Shown here: one piece after another, positions 24,480 through 36,365 of the stretch
Layout: the number at the start of each line of letters is the position of its first letter
Numbering within the stretch: the first letter of the stretch is position 1
DNA from: Callorhinus ursinus
Taxonomy: Eukaryota > Chordata > Mammalia > Carnivora > Otariidae
Length of the DNA stretch: 64,000 nt
Direction of reading: 5' to 3'
Assembly (NCBI RefSeq): GCF_003265705.1
Contig: NW_020312817.1
Span: 30,219,820 to 30,283,819 of the forward strand
Notes under the pieces: model-generated
Databases searched by the model: none
What the model was told of the DNA's origin: nothing
The model's input: only the letters and a program-made list of their open reading frames with translations
Translations under genes and position numbers: made by a program

Positions 24480-27400
24480 TATGCTGGTAGGAATCAGGGG
24501 TGCTGGTAGACAGCCGCTGCCCAGAGCCAGGCCCTCCAGCCCAGCCATGCACCCAGGCCTCAGCAGGGTGAAGCAATACTCCTAGAGATGATCGAAATCT
24601 GGAACTAGAGCTAATTACCGCCCTGTCAGAGGTAGTGCTTTAGACAGACCCTGGAGGGATGGCTCTAGATGTCTTCCACTAGTACTTTTCCAGCATCACC
24701 CACCCATACTCAGGAGCTACTAATTGGCTGTCAGCCTTCCCAGGGTTGCTAATCAGAAAGAGTGCTTCACATCTTTCTCAATGGAGATAATTAGTATTAT
24801 TTGCGGGAGATAAACAGTTCATAGTAATCAAGGTAATGAGAAAAACTTTGTATGCATTATTTCAAAACCAGAAGTTCAATGGAGTGATACAGATTAGACA
24901 CCAAGTTAAAAGCATCTATTAGCATGTTCATTTAAGCTATAGCCCCTTGAAATATAAAAACTGGTGATTCTATAAATTATTTCAGGAGCAAATTCACAAT
25001 ATTATTACACACTTTAAAATAACTGAAGATCAAAATATATTCTTTTTCGTTCTGTTGTTGTCCCAAGTGTGTTAAGCTATCTGATATGACGATAGGACTG
25101 ATATTAAAACTTTAAATCAACATCTTAAAAAGGTTAAATTTAAAAAAGATTAAATTTGAGTTTCAACTTCTTCCCTTTCTTTTTGGAGAATTTTCTGTAA
25201 AATAACCAAAAGCAAGAAAGTAGAGAGTTTAGGTTTGGTTAACACATTTATATCTCCTGAATAATCAAATATATGTTATTTTATGGTCTAGTGCTGTGGC
25301 CTTGGAGTTAAAATAATGCTTTTATTTTAACTTTGTACTCCTGATCAAATTAACTGTGACCATAGGGCCTGACCATCTCCATTGAGTAGGTACAGTTGCT
25401 CCTAGGAAATACTTGAACATCAATGTAAAATACCAGTGGTGTTCCTCAGAAACTTAGTTTCTGAGGTTCTCTGAATCTTGAAAAATATGAATGTTTTCCT
25501 GGAAATATTTTTACTGGGAAGGGTTTTGTTGGGCTTTCTACGATATGAAAAATATCCCTAAATTTTAAATAAATGTAAAATAAATTAATGTGTTTATGTT
25601 ATTGCATGTTATAATAGGTCTCCTTCCAGCATTTTGTTCTCTAAGGCTTAGGATAAGAATCAGTGGCTGAATATCTGCACTCCTGACCCAATCCCAAGGG
25701 TTCTTGTAGAAATAGCTCTTCTGGACAGCGGCAGGTGCTCAGAGAGCCTTTAAAAATCTTTCACGAAGACAGCGGGCTGAGGAGAGCAGCAATCCCCACT
25801 CAGATGCGGGGTAGGAAACAGCAAGCAAACTGCTGGATGTAGATGTAACAAACACCCATTTTTGTTCTTTATTGCTTCTAGGCTCAGAAAATATTTCTAG
25901 AATTCTTCTCCACAAAGAAGCTGTTCCAGGGTTCCCTTTAGAGATAGTTGTAGCCAAAGACAATGAATTCCTGCTGTTTCAAGCCTTCTTCCTTTGGAGG
26001 ACATTAAGGTATTTCTTTAATTCCTCAGCTGATTCAATACAAGATGAGATGGAATTTCAGGCTGATCCTGTAAGCACTACCTCACTGAACTTCCCCTTGC
26101 CAAATACCCACCTGTGTGCAAATATTTGCTCGCTCTCCTAAATGAGGAGACCTGAGACCTCTCCTTTGAAAAGGGCCCACTAACACGTCTCTGCCCGGCC
26201 AGTTTGAAGGGGGACAGTTTTCTTTGCTCCACGCAACAGGCATCATATACCATGATGCATCATTGTCTCCAAAAGTCTTAGCAGGACCTCTCTTCAACTG
26301 ATAATCCCCAAACCTGCCAAGGGCATAGTATCACCATCATTCTCCTGGAAAGGCATGTATTTTCTGGCCTATCATCTCGGTATCCTTTGTAATTTAAGAA
26401 CATAGAAATGCAGGATTTACATGCGCATCTTCTGGTCTTCAGGCCAAGACTCATCAGGATATTCTCCATGTTCAGAACACCGTTGCCCAGACCAAATGTG
26501 AGCTAGTCACAGTCCCCGACACACACAGTTCAGGGTACTCTAACAAGCAGCTCACACATTTCTCACATGTCGCCAACACTTCCTCGAGCTTCTTTATGTG
26601 TATGGCTTAGAAGTAATCATATTATGATACCACGATTCTAGATTCTTTAAAATACCTCTACCTACCCCAAGAACTTCCTGGGATAGCAACTTTGCAAACA
26701 GTCTAACTTTTGGTCGTTACTCTGTAAGGACTCTAAATGTAACATTGATTTTAAATGCTCCAATTCAGGATGGTATCAAATGTGTCTCGCTTTGGAGTTC
26801 ATTACTAGGAATAAAAAATTGAATTGCAGTGGTCTTTCTTTCCCCAAACACTGCTCTGATGTTAGTAAGAGGACCACTTCTGAGATTACATGTGAATGTT
26901 TTGGACTGAGAGCAAACTCTCCTATCTGTTTATGGTAATATCAGATCTTTTGCTAGATAATTCATAGTTGCATATTCCTGCTGTCATATTGTTCTTAGAG
27001 AAATCTAACTATAATACAGAGAGGACCTCACAGGGCAGGACACCGAGCACTGCAATGTTGAGAGAATGTTGGAAGGGAATAGAATGTAATACATGACTTC
27101 AGATGAAATGTTAGGCAGCTAGTTGTCTACAGATGTGTCTCTTACAGATCAACATTTCCTCCAGCGACCTAGGACAACAGCAGTAAGTACCCTCCCGCCC
27201 CCAAATCGTGCGTTACCACCACCCTCAAAAGACTTTTAAAATTTGTTCCAGTTTGTACTCATAAAGACAAATAATACTTGTTTGTTAAATGTCATAAAAT
27301 GAGAGGACAAGCGTTAAAATACTTTTTAAAAACATTTAGATTTCTATATTGAATATATCACAGTGAAAGTTTTGTAGTCAGCCAACCTATTGAGGGGAAA

Positions 27401-28929
27401 TTGTGAATAGTTCTAGAGTAAATCGACAGTTCTCGTGAGCAAATGGTTTTGTTGAGTTTTTCTGTGTTTTAATATTAAATATTGAGGGAGACATAATTTG
27501 AAATGTATACACTTCCAATTTCTCCCATCTAATGTATCATAAATGAAGGGGAAATATAATTTTAAAGGTACAAAATAATTTTTTGTTTCTTGCCTTCTGC
27601 CATATTATCTGAGACTTGGAAGCTATCCAGTAAGACTTGTTTTATCTGAAATATTTACCAGCACCTAATAAACAACCCTTCTGTGCATTTTCTTTTCATT
27701 TGTTACACTAAGCGAAAGCTATCATCCTGAATGTTGTGGGAAGACAGGCTCCGTGTATCTCCTCTCCTGGAGAAATGTGTGCTTGTTGGATGTCTGTGAC
27801 TGTCAACCTAGCTGATGAAGCTGTTTGGATAAGTGTGGGACCATTCAAGTCAGTGCTGTGGTTCTGATCCTCAAGCCACCCCATTTCTTTTTCCTTTAAC
27901 TTTCTAGCCACAGATCACAGTTCTGATTTTGGGCATTAAATGAAATAAGTATCAAAAATAGCATATGCAGCACTATCCTCTTAACAAATCCCTAAAATTC
28001 ACCAAAAGTAAAATTATATACTACCCTATGATTAGTATGCATTTCCAGAATCGGTGTAATCTGCCCAAATACATTTTTCCATAATACATTTTCTGAAGGC
28101 AAAAGTCGTTCATGAACTTAAATGTCAGTTAAGAATACAAGGTTTTGGTCCACGAAAGGTACTCAAAACTCTTCTTTACCCATAAGCCATTCCCTAAAGC
28201 ATGGACATAGTTCAGAATCCAGCCCTGATTTTTGCTCTCATAACTCCAGAACGTAGACCTAGCTCTTTTCTCTGTAGGATAATCTGTAGTGTGTTTACTT
28301 AAAGGTGATACAGGTCCTCTGTTCTGTCTGACGTTTGTGGTTAGAATAATGTTGACAAAACATTGGCTGTCTTGTGGCTGAAGGCTGAAATGGAATCAGT
28401 ATTTTGGGTGACTAATAACAGTAGTGATAAAAGAAAAACCATATAGGTTCGAAACCAAAGATGTTTACAGTAAACTTTAAAAGAATGTCAGAAAGCAGCA
28501 CGGCTGTATTTAATTCACGGCATCTTAAAACTTGCCTAAACTTAAACTACTTTTGGATGTTTACAGTTACCTGTCAGAAAGGATACTTTAGTGATTGAAG
28601 GAAATTAGAAATTTTACAGCAATGGAAAGTTCACATAAAAATCTCAGGCGACATTCTTCACACTGTGTTGCGATAAAAACAGAGAATGTGCTATACCCTC
28701 TTCATACGTATTTTTACTAAAGGGAGAGTGCTGATCAAAGCATCTCTTGAGTAAGTCAGAGCTGCCTGCTACCTGTGAAGAGCTGAATCATTGGCCTCTT
28801 TTAGCAGATGGATAAAAATTTAGAACTCTTGATCTTAGCAGTGGCAGCTAAAACACTTACTTTAGTCTCTCTTCCATGGTAACAGGAAACGAAACTGGAG
28901 AAGACAGTGTGAACTGATGGATAGAGTGT

Positions 28930-29055
28930 TGGACGGGAGGTCAGGAACCTCTGTTCTGTTCTATTCCCAGCCTGCTACTGGGTTGCTATGTAAACTTAGA
29001 TAAGCCAGTCACCCTCTCTGCACCTCATATTTTCCATTTGTGGAAACATAGGTAG
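28930..29055 (+). repeat. MIR-like fragment
   Basis: 'ctgctactgggttgctatgt', 'aacttagataagccagtcac' and 'cctctctgcacctcatattt' follow the MIR core. Ends are approximate. Confidence 0.55.
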
Positions 29056-29259
29056 AGACATTCTGTACTAAGCTCTTCACAAAGATACTGTAACCAGCTT
29101 ACTCTGAAGAAGTTCATAGTATCTTTTGGTTAAAAAGAAGCTACATAAATATGTCAGTGGCCCTGTTCCTTTTGACGACACGCTGGCCACAGTCTTACAT
29201 TATGTAAGTTGTCGCTTAATCAGTGCTGCAAAACAAGGACCATTACAATGGGTTTTGTA

Positions 29260-29500
29260 CTGCATGGAAACCAAGATTGTGACCCTGGAGCCAGAATGCC
29301 TGGGTTTGAGTCTTGGGTCCACCATTTACTGACTCTGTGATCTGGGACAGGTGAGCAGTCCTAGGTTTCCTCATCCATAAAATGAGGAAAATGAGAGCAC
29401 TCGTCTCCCTGGAGTGGGATGAAGCTTGAAGGCGTTTATAAAGAGCACTGCAAACACACAGACCCGTAACGCACTTTACATAAGTGTGTAATTACTGTTA
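29260..29500 (+). repeat. MIR fragment, well preserved
   Basis: 'gagccagaatgcctgggttt', 'ccaccatttactgactctgt', 'gtttcctcatccataaaatg' and 'aggcgtttataaagagcact' give the full MIR order. Confidence 0.75.
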
Positions 29501-29720
29501 TTGCCCAGGACAGATCTTCATTATTAACATGATAGTAAAGTAAAACATCATCTTTGGAGTTGGGTGTCTTGTAGGTTTTTCTTCCCAAATGGCCGCTCGC
29601 TCTTCCTGCTGACTGCTTGTGTCTGACTCTGCCACTCCCATAAGCCCTGGGCCCTGAGGATAAGCTCTTAGTCACTACTATCCATCATATCATCTGTAAT
29701 AATTGAAGGAGTGTCACATA

Positions 29721-29948
29721 AAAGATAGGAGATCCAGGGGCGCCTGGGGGGCTCAGTCGTTAAGCGTCTGCCTTCGTCTCAGGTCATGGTCCCAGGGTCC
29801 TGGGATCGAGCCCCGCATCGGGCTCCCTGCTCGGCGGGAAGCCTGCTTCTCCCTCGCCCACTCCCCCTGCTTGTGTTCCCTCTCTCACTGTGTCTCTCTC
29901 TGTCAAATAAATAAATAAAATCTTTAAAAAAAAAGATAGGAAATCCAG
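29721..29948 (+). mobile_element. Young carnivoran SINE with 17-bp target-site duplication
   Basis: The body runs from 29738 to 29931, with head 'gggcgcctggggggctcag', the box 'gggatcgagccccgcatcgg', the 'cctgctcggcgggaagcctg' segment, tail 'caaataaataaataaaatct' and A9. The duplication is AAAGATAGGAGATCCAG (29721-29737) and AAAGATAGGAAATCCAG (29932-29948), with one difference. Low divergence suggests a recent insertion. It lies 451 bp before CRIM1 exon D and is inverted relative to the SINE that follows that exon. Confidence 0.95.
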
Positions 29949-30382
29949 ATTTCAGAAGAGTTGCAAAATGGAGAGATAATTGACAGCTGGAAGCTATGTC
30001 CTGATTTTTATAGAGAATAAATGCAGAAAACATCAAGAGGAAATAGAAGAATAGTTAACAATTTACATGGAGTTGATTTAACCTCTCCTGTCTGCTTTCT
30101 ATAGTGGTGACCATCAGGGGAAGTATTATGGGAGGGTACCAAGAAATACATAAATTGCTCAAATGTAAAGAAAAAGAGTTTTTGGATTTTCAAAAATCTA
30201 AATAAAAATCTTTCTGTTTCAGGGGTTAAAAACATTAGGAAAGTATACAAGTTTAGGGTTAGATGAAAATTATTGATTTTTTTTTTTTTTGCAACTTACT
30301 GTAGTGTGGGATTTCAAAGATTGAATAGCGTCTAAGAGGTAATCATATATTTCATTAATTTTTTTTCTCTTTTTATTATTAG

Positions 30383-30511
30383 AACCAACCTACATCACAA
30401 TTGATCCACCTGCATGTGGGGAGTTATCAAACTGTACACTGACAGAGAAGGACTGCGTTTATGGTTTCAAACTTGATCACAATGGTTGTCGAACCTGTCA
30501 GTGCAAACACA
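30383..30511 (+). CDS. CRIM1: CRIM1 exon D: antistasin-like module 1
   Basis: Internal exon of 129 nt, phase 1 at both ends. It encodes EPTYITIDPPACGELSNC and continues to CRTCQCKH, one six-cysteine antistasin-like module. N-C-T in the middle is an N-glycosylation sequon. The acceptor follows a long T-rich tract (TTATTATTAG/AA) and the donor is ACACA/GTAAGT, a strong consensus. Against my memory of the human protein the second half differs at several positions (for example VYGFKLDHNG and the KH before the junction), while all cysteines are kept. Two SINEs in opposite orientation lie within 0.5 kb on either side. Function of the antistasin modules in CRIM1 is not clear to me; the name comes from leech protease inhibitors. 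Confidence 0.94.
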
Positions 30512-30897
30512 GTAAGTATACAGAAGATTGCACTTTTTTTCTGGGCCTAATAGGATACTGTCAAAGCATATTATGTGATTGGTTATCTTTTTCATTCCTA
30601 TTGATGACATTCCCTTAACCTGAAAGAAGAAAAGAAAATCTGTACTTAACACACACAGATACACAGTCATCTGGGGGGTGGGGGGGAGAGGTGCTTCTTT
30701 ATTCTGGTTTTCACCTTCATTGTATTCAGATACTCCTCACTGTCCAGCTGCATCACAGGGCAGCCCCTCGGGCTTTGGAAGACACGTTCTTTCCAACCAC
30801 CCAGTCGGCTCTCTCTAACACCGTTGCTCGGGTCATTCAGTGACAAGGCGGTCACCTGCACAGAGGTGGTCACATTCCACGTGTGGCTGCCATAATT

Positions 30898-31083
30898 TTT
30901 TTTTTTAAGATTTTATTTATTTATTTGGGAGAGAGAGAATGAGAGCACGAGAGGGAAGAGGGTCAGAGGGAGAAGCAGACTCCCCGCCGAGCAGGGAGCC
31001 CGATGCGGGACTCGATCCCGAGACTCCAGGATCATGACCTGAGCCGAAGGCAGTCGCTCAACCAAGTGAGCCACCCAGGTGCC
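30898..31083 (-). mobile_element. Carnivoran SINE, antisense
   Basis: Read on the minus strand it has the head 'ggggcacctgggtggctcac', the box 'cgggatcgagtcccgcatcg', the segment 'ccctgctcggcggggagtct' and the 'aaataaataaataaaatctt' tail. CCATAATT at 30890-30897 and 31084-31091 is a short target-site duplication. It starts 386 bp after exon D. Confidence 0.92.
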
Positions 31084-31889
31084 CCATAATTCTTAGAATG
31101 TGTCTCATACTGTTGACCCCAGCTCTCTTCCATGTAGATTCCAGTCACGTCTCCAGACCATGCCCTCTGAAACTTTAGATTGAGTATATTGCATTGCTTC
31201 CAGGAAAAAAAAAAAAAGAATTGCCCTTCATGTTTTTAAAATGATTTTGAATCCCCCTGATTTTTCTACTAGAATAAACATCTTCAATCCTCTCAGCCAT
31301 TCCACATGTGACATAGTTTTTAGAACTTTCTTGGTCCTTTCCATCTTTGACATACTTATAAAATGTAAATGTGTGGCCCAGAAACAAACAGAAAATACTT
31401 CAGAATTTGGTCTGATCCGTGCAGTGCTATTGTGTGGCCTAAATTCGCATTAGTGCTTTTGAATTACACATTATTGGGCAATCCTGAGTTTACAAGTAGC
31501 TAGAACCACTAGGTGCTATTTACATCAGCTGATGTTAGGTGGTTCTTCATTCATTCTGTATTTGAATTTTTTTTTTTAAATGATACAAATACAGGGCCAG
31601 ATTACGCAAGAAATTATCCTGAGAGTTTTAAACCATTTTCCAACTATTTGGAATATTTTTGAATCTTAATAATTGTGATAAGCATAATTTGCATGTTCTC
31701 ATCTAAACTATTGAAGTAAAATGAATTGTACAGAACCAAGGACAGATCCCCTTTGCACTGAATATCTTCCTGCAGAATGAACCATAATCCTCCCTCCCTC
31801 AGGGAAGTCCCTCAGCTAACATGTCAGCTCCATCTCCACAAAGAAGTCTTAAAACACTCCATCTGTATCTTATCCCAAATCAAAACACA

Positions 31890-31960
31890 GTGAATCATGG
31901 AACACTACATCAAAAACTAATGATGCACTGTATGGTGACTAACATAACATAATTTAAAAA
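31890..31960 (+). mobile_element. Severely truncated carnivoran LINE-1 3' end
   Basis: 'tgaatcatggaacactacat', 'caaaaactaatgatgcactg' and 'tatggtgactaacataacat' followed by poly(A) is the 3' terminus typical of carnivoran L1 copies (recognised from memory). AAAACACA at 31882-31889 and 31961-31968 would be the target-site duplication. The copy is only about 71 bp long. Confidence 0.65.
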
Positions 31961-33919
31961 AAAACACATATTTGTAGTACTCTTTTGCTGGAAACCCTAT
32001 TTTAAACATAAAATGAAGCTAGTGGGGCATGGCTTATTCTCCATGAACCTGCGCTGGCTACTGGTGGTCATTGCTTTGCTTTCTAAATGTCACAAATCAT
32101 ATGTTTAACAATTCTTTCTGCAGCATTTTCAGTTGTGGATGTCAAGTTTGGTTTCTCTAGGTTTGGAATCCTTTGTCCCTTTTGAATTAACATTTGATGG
32201 CCTCCTTTAGTTTTCTGAAATCTCTTTCCATTCCCTCTGATCTCTCAAACATAGACAGTGCTTCTATAATAAGGTTCTCCATGAGCCTCTGGGGATAATT
32301 ATCCTGGGCTCGGAGGCTTGGAATTACTTAATGTAGATAGATGCTTACTTTCTGATTTATCAGTTTTCTTGGGCTTTATGTCCTCTTAACCTTAATTATC
32401 CAATGCTTTATTTTATAAGAATACTTCTGATGAAGAAGACAGACACAAAACAGGTGTTGAAGAATTCAGTCTTTTTCAATTACATGTCTCCATCACTCTG
32501 CCTGCCTGCCGGAGTTAGTGCTAAAACAGAGTTTACAAAACTGTTGTTGGGACTCTGGTGGTTACCATCTTTAAATGGCTAGAAGCTTCCATGCATCGGG
32601 GCTGTCCTGTTTGAAAAGCTGAGTTCATTAGGGAGCTGCCTTGGCATCCACGTGTGTTTGCTTAACTGGCCAACTTCGTTTTTTTGACAGGATAATTGGT
32701 ATTGTGAAGAGTTTATATTTTAATACTTCTCAACTCTCTTGAGCTACACACCTCTCTGATCATGGGAGCATACCTAAATTTTTTTCTGAACTGTCTGAAG
32801 TCTAAAAATAGAGATTTCATCATGCCTGATCTCCCCGCCTACTGCCTTCACCTGAGCTTTCTGTTAGGAACTTTTTTGCCACATGGTTATGCTTATATAA
32901 GACCCCTGGCACTTCACAAGGAGCCCTTTGTAGTTAAGTCCAAAGAAACAATTTTCCTCCAGTTGTCATTGAAGCAAGTAAAAAATGGATCACTGGCTTT
33001 TTGCAGAGTGAGGCTATCAGGAGAATTCTCCTCTGCCTGTGTCTGCGGTCATGTTGCCTTCCAGCTTTGTAACAGGAACATGCGTGCATACTGCCTGCGG
33101 AGCACCTCCAGTTCATTAACACATCAAAAGAGATAGGTACAGGAGACCGTCACAATTCATGTCAATGATTTTTTTTAATATAAATCTTTATTGGCTGTTC
33201 ATTATGTGCAAATTTTATTTATTTGCAGGGATCTCTGGTCTTTCTTCCTTCCCTCCTCCCACCTTTCTTCTTTTGCCTCATATAATAGAGCACCTGCCGA
33301 GTTCTAGGTACTGTACTAGGTATTCATGCCACAAACATGAATACAAGACCCCCCCCTAAGAAAAAAATCTCCTGTAACCAATACACTAATGAAATATCAC
33401 CACTTTAAGTCAAATTCTGTAACTTACAACTCCTATTAAAAGGAAGCTTTGGTCCTATAGAAGAACTGGGAAGGAACTGACCCATCTCCCGGGGCCATGC
33501 TGGGCACTCAGCAGACGTTGGTTGAGCGATTGAGCCAGGAGCCATCAGAATTGAGGATGCCGTTGGACATCATTCTTGTTTAAGATCCCCTTCTGTGGTC
33601 TTGCAATTCTGACCACGTATCCATTTTATCACACTGAGATTCTTGACCTGGGTTAGTCTTTGGCCATCTCACTTGGCTGCCACTGGATACCTAAGAACAT
33701 AATTAAACACCAAGTGGCATTTGTCGGTTTGTCTGTATCATACAGAAGTCTGGTCATAGAGTTTTCTCTGACTTCCATCCCGTTAGCGATCCTGACACCT
33801 CTGGAAGCCACACCTTTGGGAGGTGAGTCAGAGTAAACCAAACTGACCAATCCTTAGTTGTCAGACCGCTGTCACTGTATGTCCCTCGCTCTCCTCCCCG
33901 GCTCTGGCAGCAGATTGAC

Positions 33920-34080
33920 CTGCATCTAGCCGATCACGGCAAGTCGCTTTACTTCTCTGGGCCTCTTGTCCTCATGTGTAAAGGGCAAATAATAATACCT
34001 AACTGAAGAGTTATTCTGAGAGCTAAGTGAATGAAAGCAAAGCTAGCTTTACTAGCCGACATATGGTAATTGTTACTATG
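33920..34080 (+). repeat. MIR-like fragment
   Basis: 'cacggcaagtcgctttactt', 'ctctgggcctcttgtcctca' and 'tgtaaagggcaaataataat' follow the MIR order. Ends are approximate. Confidence 0.65.
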
Positions 34081-34408
34081 TTTACAGAAAATGATAGATG
34101 TTTTATAACACATCCACTTCTGAGTCAGCGCAAGCTGGCTGATGTGGAAAGCCCCCAGCTTCCCCTCCTTTGTTCCAATACAAACGTTTCTGCCTCTGGT
34201 TCTTCCTGTCCTCTGAGGACACTCACACAAACAACTTTCCCCTTACCTTTTAACTTTAACCGTCAAATATTCTCATTCTCTTTCACCTGGTTTTAGAAAA
34301 AGGAAACTTCCTTGCACTAAAAGATGGCGTAATTATGTCCTCTTTCCCATTGCAGCTACTTGATAAATACTGATTTTGTCTAAATTTCTCGCCTACATTG
34401 TTTCTTTC

Positions 34409-34430
34409 TTTTTTTTTTTTTTTTTTTTTT
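34409..34430. repeat. 22-base T homopolymer
   Basis: Uninterrupted T run preceded by TTTCTTTC. It could be the reversed poly(A) tail of an unrecognised antisense insertion; no body or duplication was identified. Confidence 0.8.
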
Positions 34431-34589
34431 GCATCCAGCCAAAGCCCATTACGCATGCAGTGGCCCTAACCATCCATACCTCAGTTTTCTTTTAGGGATT
34501 AGACCTTGTTTATATAGACCACTGGCATCAAGATTGCTTAAAATAAGACCAGTGCCCAATAAATATTTCTCCCCTGTTCATTGCTTTGT

Positions 34590-34690
34590 TGTTCATTCGT
34601 TCTTTTTTCATCTAGCATTTGTTGACTACCTACCATATGCCACACACTAGGGATACGAAAAAGATAAAAATGGACTTCATCCTTGACTAA
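34590..34690 (-). repeat. L2-like fragment, antisense
   Basis: The plus strand reads 'ttgttcattcgttctttttt', 'gcatttgttgactacctacc' and 'atgccacacactagggatac', the reversed L2 3' end. Confidence 0.6.
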
Positions 34691-36244
34691 TATTAGTAGC
34701 ATGCCAATAGGCTGTAATGATATTGCACTATAACCAACCATATTATACACAACCACTTTCAGATTGAAATCAAAACCCAGTGTGACTCCTTCAAAAAATA
34801 CATGGAAGGTATAAGACAAAATATTCTTTTGTGTGAACATACGGTAGCTCTGCTACTTTAACTGTAACAAATAACATTCTTACAACACTGCTCAGCAAAG
34901 TAACGCATCAAAGGCATACAGAGAATTTAAATTATCCCTGACTCATTTTCCCCTATTTAGAATAAAGGAAAGAAATATGGTAGAAGATGTTTTAAGTACG
35001 ATAGCTACAAAAGTTAAAACTAAAATCATTTAGGTATGCTGTTAGTAACCTAATACTTAGTTGGTATAAGCTGTTAATAACATTACTTTTTAACCAAATA
35101 GACGTGCTACACTTCATTGTACTATATGAGCTATATGTAGTAAATGACATCTGTATGAATTAAATGCCATCCATCTTTTGGCATCTTATTTTCTACATCT
35201 TTAAATCAAGTGGATTTGACTGGATTATTTTTAACTTCTCTTCCAGTTTTAACATTCTGTAATTCTAGGAAGTAAAGATGCTTTTATTTAGAAGCTGATG
35301 CAGGCACAGAAAATTAATGGTAGCCAGAAGAAAAAGCCTTCCTACTTTTCATGAAATATATATATATCTGAATCAAGCATCTAAATAAGGTTGCAGCAAC
35401 AAATACAAAGAGGCAGGCTCCATGCTTTCATTTCATTATAACTCAGAACTAAAGTAATAACTAAAGCCCAGAGTCAAGATTGGGACAAGCATTTGTAATG
35501 TTGCATTTCTTTATTTAATCAGCTCAGGACCTTCCTGGTGTTCTTAACTGAGGGGTTAGGGGGAATTGCCAGTGTGTCCAGGAGTGCGGGGGGCTGCAGC
35601 AGAGAAGGAACACAATCACATTGGGTTCCAAATGCAGTTACATGGTACTCACTTAGCCTGAAGGACCGATACAGTTGTGTCATATTTTGGCCCTGGGAAC
35701 AAATAGCACTTTTTCTCCAGAGTAAACAGTTTACTATGGAGCTGCTGTCAACCAGCTGTGACGCACAGATGCTGGACTTTTCCATTATTTATCACTTTCT
35801 CTTCAATGGTAATTCTCCCCGATAGATTAGAAAGCATCTTTAGATCGCAGTAAAGTCATAATGCTGAAAAATTATGAGCATAAGGCCACCGTTCTTTCTT
35901 TCATGCTGCCTCAAGTGATGTACTAAAGCTTTTCAGACAAACTTATAAACCCCCACCCACCTATAAATAAGATATTTCTACTTGGTTCTGCTCTTTATGT
36001 AAAGGTTTGCCTTGTTGATACATTTATAGTAAGAAAAGTCCATAATTGATACATGGATCTAGGACCACCACCTTATAGTCTTTAATATTCTTTCTTTCTG
36101 AGCCAGAAGATGGTATTTTGACATGTTTAGTAAGTGCCAGTATTTTCGAAGATTTTAAATACTAGCAGAGTAAGTTTTTCCATCTTGTTATTTTTCTCTG
36201 AATATGGCAGCCTTGAGAGTGGAGGAGTAAATAGCAAGAACATT

Positions 36245-36365
36245 GATCCATTTGTTCATTCAGCAAATGTTTATTGAACATTCACTCCATGCTAAACACC
36301 ATGATGTAACCTAGGCTGTACAAAGAAAGAAAATAAGGCCTTACCCCAGAGCCCCCTTCTGATAG
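36245..36365 (-). repeat. L2-like fragment, antisense
   Basis: The plus strand reads 'tttgttcattcagcaaatgt', 'ttattgaacattcactccat' and 'gctaaacaccatgatg', the reversed L2 3' end. Confidence 0.65.

Larger units (their letters stand above)
11124..30382 (+). other. CRIM1: CRIM1 intron C-D (19.3 kb)
   Basis: The largest complete intron in the window, with donor GTAAGC and acceptor TTTTTATTATTAG. It holds three plus-strand carnivoran SINEs (11951-12166, 14764-14972, 29738-29931), MIR fragments (about 13190-13370, 15060-15255, 21570-21735, 28930-29055, 29260-29500), an antisense L2-like piece (22840-22925), a TG run (12866-12884), a perfect hairpin (18123-18148), an A-rich tract (about 19498-19527), and a Z-DNA-like palindrome (24431-24479). 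Long stretches, for example 16300-19000 and 24900-28900, look unique. No exon was found. Confidence 0.8.

Noticed and set aside
29738..29810. tRNA-like head of the SINE
   Set aside because: Part of a SINE with diverged A and B boxes and a SINE body, not a tRNA gene.
29779..30036. Minus-strand frame containing an RERHSERGNTSRGSGRG-like stretch
   Set aside because: This is the usual translation of an antisense carnivoran SINE, not a protein.
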